In this document: piece by piece, positions 53,666 to 61,880 of the stretch
How the letters are laid out: each line of letters begins with the position of its first letter
How positions within the stretch are numbered: the stretch's first letter is position 1
Assembly (NCBI GenBank): GCA_903901045.1
Contig: CAIUPP010000023.1
Span: 62,001-126,000, forward strand
From: an uncultured Planctomycetota bacterium
Lineage (GTDB): Bacteria > Planctomycetota > Brocadiia > CAIUPP01
Reading direction: 5' to 3'
Length of the DNA: 64,000 nucleotides
Translations under genes and position numbers: made by a program
Notes under the pieces: generated by a model
Database searches by the model: none
What the model saw: the letters and a program-made list of their open reading frames with translations, nothing else
Told to the model about the DNA's origin: nothing

Positions 53666-54467
53666 CCCCCGCCGGGAACTGGCCCGGCTGGCCGCCGCGG
53701 CGCGCCAACTCGCGGAGTTGGAAGCTTCGTCCGGCGCCGACCGAATTCCCTTCACTCCGGCTTCCGTGAAACGACATCGAGAGGAAATCATGGCACAACG
53801 CCGCGCGCGAACCGCTCCGCCGCCTCCCGCGCCCCGTCCCGCGCCCGCCGCCGCGCCCTCCGGCGCCCTGCAGGAGAAGGCCGCCGCGCTCGATACGATC
53901 CGCCGCGAACTGACCAAGTGCTGCTGCTGCGAATTGGGGAAGACGCGCACGAACCTCGTTTTCGGCGACGGCACCGCCGCGGCGGGGCTGATGTTCATCG
54001 GCGAAGCGCCCGGCGAGAGCGAAGACCTTCAGGGCATCCCCTTCGTCGGCAAGGCGGGGCAATTGCTGACCAAGATCATCGAGGCGATCGGCCTGAACCG
54101 GCAGGAAGTGTACATCGCGAACATCTGCAAATGCCGCCCGCCGAACAACCGCCTGCCGCTGCCCGAGGAGGTTCAGGCATGCCTCCCCTACCTCATGCGG
54201 CAGATCGAGATCATCCGCCCCGCGATCATCGTGACGCTGGGCAACCTCTCCACGCAGACGATGCTCCAGACAATGACCGGCATCACCAAGCTCCGCGGGC
54301 ATTTCGTGGATTGGAACGGCGCGCTGGTGATGCCGACGTTCCACCCCTCCTACCTCCTGCGCAATCCCCCCGCCAAGAAAGAGGTGTGGGAGGACATGCA
54401 GGCCGTTCATGCGAAAATGCGGGAGTTGGGGCTGAAGGTCGGAGAGTTGAAGAAGGGGAAGCAGTAA
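53652..54467 (+). CDS. udg: Type-4 uracil-DNA glycosylase
   Basis: 271 residues from ATG 53652; the track start at 53607 is too early. A Pro/Ala-rich linker follows the N-terminus, then the glycosylase domain with iron-sulfur cysteines: two in 'CCCCELGKTR' and one in 'ICKCRPPNN', plus a fourth nearby. Active-site motifs are 'GEAPGESEDLQGIPFVGKAG' and 'FHPSYLLRNP'. The enzyme removes uracil from DNA. It overlaps the 3' end of nrnA, so expression is likely coupled. Confidence 0.93.
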   Translation: MGNADPRRELARLAAAARQLAELEASSGADRIPFTPASVKRHREEIMAQRRARTAPPPPAPRPAPAAAPSGALQEKAAALDTIRRELTKCCCCELGKTRTNLVFGDGTAAAGLMFIGEAPGESEDLQGIPFVGKAGQLLTKIIEAIGLNRQEVYIANICKCRPPNNRLPLPEEVQACLPYLMRQIEIIRPAIIVTLGNLSTQTMLQTMTGITKLRGHFVDWNGALVMPTFHPSYLLRNPPAKKEVWEDMQAVHAKMRELGLKVGELKKGKQ

Positions 54468-54472
54468 GGCGA

Positions 54473-54694
54473 TTCACCGCGGAGCCGCGGAGAACGCAGA
54501 GAACGGCGGGAACGGAACAACGGCACGAATCATTGGGGACAGGATAACGGGGATCATAGAGATATCCGTCAACGACCTATGGAAGCCGTCGTCTCGCTCC
54601 TCCGTTTCGCCAATATCCCTGTTATCCCGTTATCCCGTTCCAAAACGTCGTCGTACCTTGCTGTTCTCCGTGCTCTCTGCGCCTCTGCGGTGAA
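54473..54694. repeat. Element with 32-bp inverted ends between udg and glnA
   Basis: The left end TTCACCGCGGAGCCGCGGAG... (54473-54504) and the right end (54663-54694) are inverted copies, 26 of 32 bases matching. Inside, ACAGGATAACGGGGAT (about 54540) and a run of GTTATCCC words (about 54620) form a second inverted layer. No ORF is inside. Confidence 0.7.
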
Positions 54695-54702
54695 ATCCCC
54701 CC

Positions 54703-56058
54703 CTAGAGTATCGGCAGATACCGGTCGATCTCGTACTTGCTGACCTGGATCCGGTAGCGGTCCCATTCGATCTTCTTGTTGGCGATGAACTTAGTGAAGA
54801 CGTGGTCGCCGAGCGCTTCGCGGACGAGATCGCTCTTCTCCGCCAGCAGCACGGCGTCGTAGAGGTTGCCGGGGAGGCTGGCGATGCCGTGGTCGCTCTG
54901 CATGGTCGCGTCCATCTCGAAAACGTTATCCTCAATCGGAGCGGCGAGCTTGTAGCCGCGCTCCATGCCGCGCAGGCCGGCGGCCAGGGCGACGGAGAAG
55001 GCCAGGTACGGGTTGCAGGAAGGATCGGGCGCGCGGAACTCGATGCGGGTGGCCCCCTCCTTGCCCGGCTTGTACATCGGCACGCGCACCAGCGCCGAGC
55101 GGTTGCGCCTCCCCCAACTGACGTACGCGGGCGCCTCGTAGCCGGGCACCAGCCGCTTGTACGAGTTCACCCACTGGTTCGTGACCGCCACGATCTCCGG
55201 AACGTGCTTCAGCAACCCGGCCATGAACGCCTTGGCGGTGGCGGAAAGGTGGTACTTGTCCTTGGCTTCGAAGAACGCGTTGCGCTCCCCTTTGAACAGG
55301 GACATGTGGATGTGCATCCCGGAGCCGTTCTCGCCGAAGAGCGGCTTGGGCATGAAGGTCGCATACACTCCATGCCGCGCGGCGACTTCCTTGACGGCGT
55401 AGCGGTACATCATCACGTTGTCCGCCATGGTGAGCGCGTCGCGGTAGCGCAGGTCAATCTCGTGCTGGCTGGGGGCGACCTCGTGGTGGCTGTACTCGAC
55501 GCCGATCTCCATCTCCTCCAGCGCCAGGGCCGTCTCGCGGCGCAGGTCGCTGCCCATATCCGGCGGCACCTGGTCGTAATAGCCCATCTCGTCCAGAATC
55601 TCCGGCTGCCCCTGCGCCTTGCGGAAATAGAAGTACTCCAGTTCCGGGCCGACGTAGTAGGTGAAGCCCAGTTTCTCCGCCTTCGCGATATTGCGCTTGA
55701 GGGCGTAGCGCGGGTCGCCCGGATAGGGACTGCCGTCGGGCTGGCAGACGTCGCACATCATGCGCGCCATGGCGACGTTCCCCTCATGCCGCCAGGGGAG
55801 AATGACGAAGGTGGCGGGGTCGGGCCGGAGGATGACGTCGCTCTCCTCGATGCGGGCGAAGCCCTCGATGGAGGAGCCGTCGAAGCCGAGCCCTTCGCTC
55901 AGCGCCTTGGGCAGTTCGCCCGCGGAGATGTCGCAACTCTTTTGAAAGCCCAGGATGTCCGTGAACCAGAGGCCGATGAACTTGACGTTGTGGTCGGCGA
56001 CGGCGCGCAGAACGTATTCGGCGTCCTTCTTCACGGTCGGAGCGATGCTCTTAGCCAT
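54703..56058 (-). CDS. glnA: Glutamine synthetase, type I
   Basis: 451 residues, GSI enzyme that makes glutamine from glutamate, ammonia and ATP. The N-terminal beta-grasp has 'FTDILGFQKSCDISAGELP' and 'GFDGSSIEGF', then 'FYYVGPELEYFYF' type metal-ligand strands ('TYYVGPELEYFYF'), 'GSGMHIHMSLFKG' and 'IEFRAPDPSCNPYLAFSVAL'. The length and lack of the adenylylation Tyr loop fit the GSI-alpha form. AAGGAGAAG lies 6 bases before ATG 56058. No glnB or glnK is nearby. Confidence 0.94.
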   Translation of the reverse strand: MAKSIAPTVKKDAEYVLRAVADHNVKFIGLWFTDILGFQKSCDISAGELPKALSEGLGFDGSSIEGFARIEESDVILRPDPATFVILPWRHEGNVAMARMMCDVCQPDGSPYPGDPRYALKRNIAKAEKLGFTYYVGPELEYFYFRKAQGQPEILDEMGYYDQVPPDMGSDLRRETALALEEMEIGVEYSHHEVAPSQHEIDLRYRDALTMADNVMMYRYAVKEVAARHGVYATFMPKPLFGENGSGMHIHMSLFKGERNAFFEAKDKYHLSATAKAFMAGLLKHVPEIVAVTNQWVNSYKRLVPGYEAPAYVSWGRRNRSALVRVPMYKPGKEGATRIEFRAPDPSCNPYLAFSVALAAGLRGMERGYKLAAPIEDNVFEMDATMQSDHGIASLPGNLYDAVLLAEKSDLVREALGDHVFTKFIANKKIEWDRYRIQVSKYEIDRYLPIL

Positions 56059-56080
56059 TGTTCTTCTCCTTGCGGCGGCC

Positions 56081-56857
56081 TCAAGGCGCGGGGTGCGCCT
56101 TCATCCAGGCGGCTGCTGTTTCCTTGTCGAGCGTAAAAGTGAAGACTTCTTCCGTCCAATTTTCCCGCTGCAGTTTCAGGCGAAAGGTCTGGCCGGTCGT
56201 GGCCATCGACGGGCGGAAATACGGCGCGAGGTCATACCGCACGACCCCTTTGTCGTCGCTGACGGCCTTCATCAACTCCTGGTCCTCCAGCGCCAGCAGC
56301 ACCGTCCGGCCCGCCACGGGCTCAGCGCGTTCAGCCACCGGGAACTCTCCGCGCTTCGTTCTTATCAGCCGTTCCTCTGTTTCGATCTGGCGCGGCCCGA
56401 TCGGCATGCCGGAGCAGATGTTGAACCAGGCGATGACGTCCCTGCCGTAATCGCGCAATCTCCAACTGCCCCCGCCATGGCTGTGCGGATCATGGAATGA
56501 AAGGTACAGGGGAGGTATGACGGTGATCGCGATGATCGGCTTGACCAGCGGCGAGTACCAGGTGCAGGGGACGTAGCTTCGATAGCCGTAGGTTTCGCGC
56601 CGGGCGGGTCCGAAAGTCACCCACTGCTCTTCCACGAGCACCGCAAGCCGGAGGGCTTCGGGCGTGACTGGCGCGGCCAGCCGCATCGTTTCCGTCCCGG
56701 CGGTGCGCTGGGAACGCCCCTCCCCCTGTTCCGGAATGATCGCCGAGCGGACCCCGACATACCCGCACGGGTGGCGGCAGCCCGCAAGGAGCAGAATCGC
56801 CAGGCCGGCGGCGAGGCCGCCCAGCGCAATCGCAGAACTATTCCGTCGGCTCTTCAA
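56081..56857 (-). CDS. Lipoprotein of unknown function
   Basis: 258 residues from TTG 56857, with GGAGAG five bases upstream; the track start at 56968 is a wrong-frame-like extension of 37 codons without ribosome binding site. A lipobox signal ('LGGLAAGLAILLLAGC') precedes a mature domain with short strands ('VLVEEQWVTFGPARRETYGY' type, 'WYSPLVKPIIAITVIPPLY'). The central part has 'HDPHSHGGGSWRLRDYGRD', and the C-terminal half resembles a carboxypeptidase-regulatory-like beta-sandwich. No function is recognised. It is 23 bases downstream of glnA's start and on the same strand, hence upstream of glnA in transcription. Confidence 0.75.
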   Translation of the reverse strand: MKSRRNSSAIALGGLAAGLAILLLAGCRHPCGYVGVRSAIIPEQGEGRSQRTAGTETMRLAAPVTPEALRLAVLVEEQWVTFGPARRETYGYRSYVPCTWYSPLVKPIIAITVIPPLYLSFHDPHSHGGGSWRLRDYGRDVIAWFNICSGMPIGPRQIETEERLIRTKRGEFPVAERAEPVAGRTVLLALEDQELMKAVSDDKGVVRYDLAPYFRPSMATTGQTFRLKLQRENWTEEVFTFTLDKETAAAWMKAHPAP

Positions 56858-57091
56858 GACAACTCTCCAACCCTGGATTGGGTCAGTATAGGGGGCGCGG
56901 GGAAGGAATGCAACCGATGCGATCAACGGGCCGGGCCGCCCCCTGCCGTTCCATTGGCCACTCGACATTCGCCACGCCCCGCTCGCGGCTCATCCATTGC
57001 CGCACCTCGGTTGCATTGCGCTCATGGGTCGTGATAGCCTCCTTACAGGAGCCGGGCGCGGGCCTTTCAGCACACTCATCGAGCGGGGACT

Positions 57092-58459
57092 ATGAAGCCG
57101 AACGCGAACCTCACCGAAGGCAGCATCTTGAGCGGCCTCTCCACGCTGGCGGCGCCCATGCTGGTGGGCGCGTTGCTGCAGAACCTCCAGAGTCTGATCA
57201 ACCTGTTCTGGGTGGGAGGACTGGGTAAGGAGGCGGTGGCGGCGGTGGCGATGGGCGGCACGATTCTCATGGTGCTGTTCCCGATGCTGATGGGGGTTTC
57301 GACCGGGACGGTGGCGCTGGTGGCGCGCGCGGCGGGGGCCAGGCGTTTCGACGAGGCCAGCGCGGCGACGGGGCAATCGCTGATCATCTCCCTGGTTCTC
57401 GGGCTGATCTTCGGCGGCATCGGCTGGTTTCTGTCGGACACGATGTTCTGGCTGCTGGGGGCGACGCCGGCCGTGACCGAGGTGGGGGTGGAGTACCTGC
57501 GCATCTCGCTGCTGGGAATGTTCACGGCGTTCATGCTCTTCACCCTCTGCGCGGCGCTGCAAGGGGCGGGCGATGCGCGAACGCCGATGTACGTCATGGG
57601 GATCGCGAACGTGTTGAACGTGGGGCTGGACCCGCTGTTCATCTTCGGGCTGGGACCGGTGCCGCGGATGGGGGTGGCCGGCGCGGCGCTGGCGACGGTG
57701 CTCTCCCAGGCGGTGGCGGCGACCATCGTGGCGTACATCCTGTTCGGCGCGCGGTCGCACCTGCACGTGCGCATGGCGCACCTGAAGCCGCACGCCGTCC
57801 TGGCATGGCGGATTTTGCGCATCGGCATTCCCGGCGCAGGCCAGATGCTCGCGCGCAGCCTGATGGGCGCGGTGCTGATGTACCTGGTGGCCACGTGCGA
57901 GGCGCTGGAGCCGGCCCGGACGGCGGCCCCGGCGGCCTACGGCGTGGGGCTGCGCATCCATATGGTGATCCTGCTCCCGGCATTCGCGCTCGGGGGCGCG
58001 GCGGCGACGATGGTCGGGCAGAACCTCGGTGCGAACGAGCCGGGCCGCGCGCGCCATGCCGCATGGCTGGCCACCGCCATCGACGGGCTGTTCATGGCGG
58101 TCGCCGCCATCGCGCTGATGGTGTTTGCGCCGCAGATCATCTCCATCTTCAACCGCGACCCGGCCGTGGTCGAAATCGGGTCGCATTACCTGCGCATCGT
58201 CTCCCCCTTCTACATCTTCGCCGCGCTGGGAATCGTTCTGGGGCGCGCGCTGAACGGCGCGGGGGACAGCATGGGGCCCATGGTGATCACCGTCGTCACC
58301 CTCTGGGGCTTGCAGGTTCCGCTAGCCGTCCATTTCAGCCATATCTGGCACCCGGCCACGCAGGGAGTCTGGTGGGCGATGTCCGCCGCGATGCTGGTGC
58401 AGGGGCTGCTGGTGATGGGGTGGTTCGAGATGGGGAGGTGGAAGCGGCTGGAGGTTTGA
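57092..58459 (+). CDS. MATE family efflux transporter
   Basis: 455 residues, 12 expected helices in two halves. N-half: 'SGLSTLAAPMLVGALLQNLQ', 'LGKEAVAAVAMGGTILMVLF'. C-half: 'YGVGLRIHMVILLPAFALGG', 'AATMVGQNLGANEPGRARHA'. The family exports drugs and metabolites using H+ or Na+ gradients. GAGCGGGG lies 6 bases before ATG 57092. No regulator is adjacent. Confidence 0.93.
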   Translation: MKPNANLTEGSILSGLSTLAAPMLVGALLQNLQSLINLFWVGGLGKEAVAAVAMGGTILMVLFPMLMGVSTGTVALVARAAGARRFDEASAATGQSLIISLVLGLIFGGIGWFLSDTMFWLLGATPAVTEVGVEYLRISLLGMFTAFMLFTLCAALQGAGDARTPMYVMGIANVLNVGLDPLFIFGLGPVPRMGVAGAALATVLSQAVAATIVAYILFGARSHLHVRMAHLKPHAVLAWRILRIGIPGAGQMLARSLMGAVLMYLVATCEALEPARTAAPAAYGVGLRIHMVILLPAFALGGAAATMVGQNLGANEPGRARHAAWLATAIDGLFMAVAAIALMVFAPQIISIFNRDPAVVEIGSHYLRIVSPFYIFAALGIVLGRALNGAGDSMGPMVITVVTLWGLQVPLAVHFSHIWHPATQGVWWAMSAAMLVQGLLVMGWFEMGRWKRLEV

Positions 58460-58461
58460 AC

Positions 58462-58558
58462 GGAATCAACGTTCAACATCCAACGCTCAAGCGACGGAAA
58501 CGACGGCGGCATTCGTACGGAATATCCCATCCTGCATTGGCCATTGAACGTTGATTCC
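58462..58558. repeat. 15-bp inverted repeat flanking a spacer after the MATE gene
   Basis: GGAATCAACGTTCAA (58462-58476) and TTGAACGTTGATTCC (58544-58558) are perfect inverse copies, 67 bases apart. They start 3 bases after the MATE stop. The words are the inverted form of the repeat at 14046-14085. Confidence 0.8.
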
Positions 58559-58743
58559 CTGCTCAGGCGAAGCCTCCCGGCCGCCGAACCTGGAGTTGAA
58601 AGAACCGGGCGGAGTTGCGCCGCGCCGCTCGGTGATTTGAAGCATTCCCGCCACGCCGATATAATGCGGACAATGCATTTTGATCAAGCCTGGCGCGCGA
58701 GCCTCCCCGCACGGCGCGGCCGCGGTCGCAGGAGCTTTCCCGG

Positions 58744-59853
58744 ATGCCCTCATCGCACGCGCTGCGGAACTTCGACTGGCTCTTCTTCGGCGTCGTCCTG
58801 GCCATGGTGGCGCTCGGAGTGCTGTTCATCTGGAGTTGCACGCACTGGACGCCTGAACGGGCGGGCATGGCGGCGCAGCAATTGCGATGGTTCGCCGTCG
58901 GGCTGCTGGCGATGCTGCTGGTCCTGGCGGTGGATTACACGATCCTGGAATGGCTGGCGTGGCCCGCCTATGCCGCTTCCCTGGCCGGGCTGGCGCTGGT
59001 GATGGTCATCGGCGTGACGGTGAACAACGCCCGGCGATGGATTCAACTGCCCGGCTTCATGGTCCAGCCCTCCGAGGTGGCCAAGATCGCCGTGATCCTG
59101 GTGATGGCGCGCTATCTGATGCACCGCGACCTGCGGGCGTGGCGGAGCCTGATCATCCCGCTGCTGATCGTCGGCGTGCCGATGGGGATGATCCTGGTGG
59201 AGCCGGATCTGGGGACATCGCTGACGCTCCTGCCGGTGCTCTTCGGGATGCTGCTGGCGGCCGGCGCGCCGCCGCGCAAACTGATGGGGCTGATCGGCGC
59301 AGGGCTTCTCGCCGCGCCGGTGTTCTGGTTCTTCATAATGGGCAACGCGCAGAAGGGGCGCATTCTCAGTTTTCTCTGGCCCGAGGCGGACCCCTCCGGC
59401 ACCGGCTGGCACGTGCGCGAATCGCTGCTGGCGATCACCGCGGGCGGGGTGACCGGGATGGGCTACTCCTCCGGCTCGCCCGTGCTGCTCAACCGCGGCT
59501 TCGCGGGGCATACCGATTTCATTTTCGCGGTCATCGCGCACGAATGGGGGTTTGTCGGCGCGCTGCTGGTGGTGCTGCTGCTGTTCCTGTTCTTTTCGCG
59601 AGGGTTCGCCATCGCCGCGTCGACCCGCGAGCCGTTCGGGCGGCTGGTCGCCACGGGGATTCTCTCCCTCCTGGCGTTCCAGGCGCTCGTGAACCTGTGC
59701 ATGACGGTGCGACTCTGCCCCGTCACCGGCATCACGCTGCCGTTCATCAGCTACGGCGGATCGTCCTTGTTGATCAGCTTCATTATGGTCGGACTGGTGC
59801 TCAACATCGGCCTGCGCCGGAGGTCCAGTTCCATTCCGCGGGAATACGCATGA
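58744..59853 (+). CDS. rodA: Rod shape-determining glycosyltransferase RodA (SEDS family)
   Basis: 369 residues, ten helices. SEDS peptidoglycan polymerase of the cell-elongation complex. The family signatures are 'VNNARRWIQLPGFMVQPSEV', the catalytic-loop Asp in 'ILVEPDLGTSLTLLP', 'FAGHTDFIFAVIAHEWGFVG' and 'LPFISYGGSSLLISFIMVGL'. GGAG lies 13 bases before ATG 58744. No mreB, mreC or pbp gene is adjacent, so assignment to RodA versus FtsW rests on motif pattern and length. Confidence 0.9.
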   Translation: MPSSHALRNFDWLFFGVVLAMVALGVLFIWSCTHWTPERAGMAAQQLRWFAVGLLAMLLVLAVDYTILEWLAWPAYAASLAGLALVMVIGVTVNNARRWIQLPGFMVQPSEVAKIAVILVMARYLMHRDLRAWRSLIIPLLIVGVPMGMILVEPDLGTSLTLLPVLFGMLLAAGAPPRKLMGLIGAGLLAAPVFWFFIMGNAQKGRILSFLWPEADPSGTGWHVRESLLAITAGGVTGMGYSSGSPVLLNRGFAGHTDFIFAVIAHEWGFVGALLVVLLLFLFFSRGFAIAASTREPFGRLVATGILSLLAFQALVNLCMTVRLCPVTGITLPFISYGGSSLLISFIMVGLVLNIGLRRRSSSIPREYA

Positions 59854-59884
59854 CCCGCAGGTCGCATTCTTCGAGGAGCGTTGA

Positions 59885-61825
59885 GTGAGCGATTGCAGAG
59901 AAAGGTTGTTCCGGGAGATACTCCCCTGCGTGCAGGGGCCCGGCCAGTACGTGGGAGCGGAATGGAACATGGTGCGCAAGACGCTGACCCCGGAGATGCT
60001 CCGGTTCTGCCTGGCCTTCCCGGACACCTACTCGGTGGGGATGTCCTACGGCGGACTGCACGTCCTGTACGGCGCTCTGAACCAGCGGAAGGACGTGTAC
60101 GCCGAGCGCGTGTTCACCCCCTGGGTGGACATGCAGGAACAACTCCGCGCCGCCGGCCAGCCGCTGTGCAGCCTGGAGACGTTCACCCCCCTGCGCGAGT
60201 TCGACGTGCTCGGCTTCTCCCTTCAGTATGAAATGGGGTACACGAACGTTCTGGATATGCTCGAACTGGGCGGCATCCCCCTCCTGACGCGCGACCGCGG
60301 CCCCAGGGACACGCTGGTCGTCGCGGGCGGCACCTGCACGTTCAACCCCGAGCCGCTGGCGGACTTCGTGGACCTGTTCGTCCTGGGGGACGGAGAGGAT
60401 CGCATCAACGACCTGGCCGAGGCGTGCCTGGAGATCAAGCGGCGCGGCGCGCTCTCGCGCGAGGAGATGCTCTGCCGGCTGGTCGAACGCGTTCCCAACA
60501 GCTACGCCCCGGCGCTCTACGAGCCGCGCTACACCCTTGAGGGGAACTTCGACGGCATCCGCCCGCGCGCCGGGCTGCCGACGCGCCCGCCGGAGCGCAT
60601 CGAGGCGGCGCTCGTCGAGGACCTGGAGAATGCCTACGCGCCCGACCGCCCCATCGTGCCGTTCGTCGACACCGTCCATGACCGCATCTCCATCGAGATC
60701 ATGCGGGGATGCACGCGCGGCTGCCGCTTCTGCCATGCCGGCATGACGCGCCGCCCCGTGCGCGCGCGCTCCATCGAAAAGATCGTCGCGCTCTGCGAGG
60801 CGCAGTACACCTCCACCGGCTACTCGGAAATCTCGCTGGCATCCCTGAGCACCAGCGACTACCCCGACCTGCCCGGCCTGGTGAAGGAAGTCTCCTCGCG
60901 CTTCGCCGGACGCGGAGTCAGTGTGGCGCTGCCTTCCCTGCGCGTGGACGATCAGCTCAGCGATATCCCCGCCATGATCGGCGGCGTGCGCAAGTCCGCA
61001 CTGACCATCGCCCCGGAGGCCGCGACCGACCGCCTGCGCCGGGTGATCAACAAGGATATTCTGGAGGAGGATCTCTACCGCGGCATCGAGGCGGCGTTCC
61101 AGCGCGGCTGGAGCCACGTGAAGCTCTATTTCATGGTGGGGCTGCCGACCGAGACCGACGCCGACGTGGCGGCGATCATCCACATGGCCGAGGGGGTCAG
61201 CCAGTTGCGCCGCAAGATGGGCAAGGGACCGGCGCAGGTGAACGTGTCCGTGGCCCCCTTCGTGCCGAAGCCGCATACCCCGTTCCAGTGGGAGCCGATG
61301 GTCACACTGGAACGGCTCAAGGAAATCCGCTCCCTGCTGCACCGCACGCTCCGCCTGAAGACCGTGCGCGTGCACATGCACCAGCCGGAGCGGAGCGTCC
61401 TGGAGGGGGTCTTCGCCCGCGGCGACCGCCGGCTGGGAGAGGTGCTGCGGCGCGCCCACGCCCTGGGATGCAGATTTGATGCTTGGGATGAGCAGTTCGA
61501 TGCGGTAAAATGGGATAGCGCATTTGAGGCGGCCGGGGTCCGGCCGGAGGAGTACGTTCAGCGCACACTGGTGGAGCCGGCTGTCTCCAGCCGGCTCGTA
61601 GATGGTTCCAGCGCGCTGGGGACAGCGCGCTCCACCGAAGCGCCAGGGAAGCTGCCCTGGTCGCACCTCAGCGCGGGGGTGGATGAGGCGTTCCTCCTTC
61701 GCGAGCGCGAGCAGGCGCTGCGCGGAGAGTTCAGCCCGGACTGCCGTTTGGGGGTCTGCCGCAAATGCGGAGCGCCGAGTTGCGCGCATCGGAAACCGGT
61801 GAATATGACTTCGGGACCAGGGTGA
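59885..61825 (+). CDS. TIGR03960 family B12-binding radical SAM protein
   Basis: 646 residues from GTG 59885 behind GAGGAGCG. A cobalamin-binding-like N-terminal half (about 1-240) is followed by a radical SAM domain with the cluster motif 'CTRGCRFCH' near residue 278. Next comes 'STSDYPDLPGLVKEVSSRF'. The C-terminal 80 residues end with a Cys-rich piece ('CRLGVCRKCGAPSC'). The family's reaction is not established. Residues of about 563-585 are coded by two tandem palindromes that lengthen the linker before the family-conserved 'PWSHL' segment. Confidence 0.92.
   Translation: MSDCRERLFREILPCVQGPGQYVGAEWNMVRKTLTPEMLRFCLAFPDTYSVGMSYGGLHVLYGALNQRKDVYAERVFTPWVDMQEQLRAAGQPLCSLETFTPLREFDVLGFSLQYEMGYTNVLDMLELGGIPLLTRDRGPRDTLVVAGGTCTFNPEPLADFVDLFVLGDGEDRINDLAEACLEIKRRGALSREEMLCRLVERVPNSYAPALYEPRYTLEGNFDGIRPRAGLPTRPPERIEAALVEDLENAYAPDRPIVPFVDTVHDRISIEIMRGCTRGCRFCHAGMTRRPVRARSIEKIVALCEAQYTSTGYSEISLASLSTSDYPDLPGLVKEVSSRFAGRGVSVALPSLRVDDQLSDIPAMIGGVRKSALTIAPEAATDRLRRVINKDILEEDLYRGIEAAFQRGWSHVKLYFMVGLPTETDADVAAIIHMAEGVSQLRRKMGKGPAQVNVSVAPFVPKPHTPFQWEPMVTLERLKEIRSLLHRTLRLKTVRVHMHQPERSVLEGVFARGDRRLGEVLRRAHALGCRFDAWDEQFDAVKWDSAFEAAGVRPEEYVQRTLVEPAVSSRLVDGSSALGTARSTEAPGKLPWSHLSAGVDEAFLLREREQALRGEFSPDCRLGVCRKCGAPSCAHRKPVNMTSGPG
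61574..61636 (+). repeat. Two tandem palindromic repeats (family B) in the radical SAM gene
   Basis: GAGCCGGCTG-TCTC-CAGCCGGCTC at 61574-61597, then AGCGCGCTG-GGGA-CAGCGCGCTC at about 61610-61633. Both have 9-10 bp arms and 4-base loops. The 27 bases at 61610-61636 are identical to 42552-42578. The pair encodes 'VEPAVSSRLVDGSSALGTAR'. Confidence 0.93.
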
Positions 61826-61880
61826 CAAGAGGGCCGTGCCTCTCGCGCCGGGTCGAGCGGCTCATTACGGATGGGCAAGA

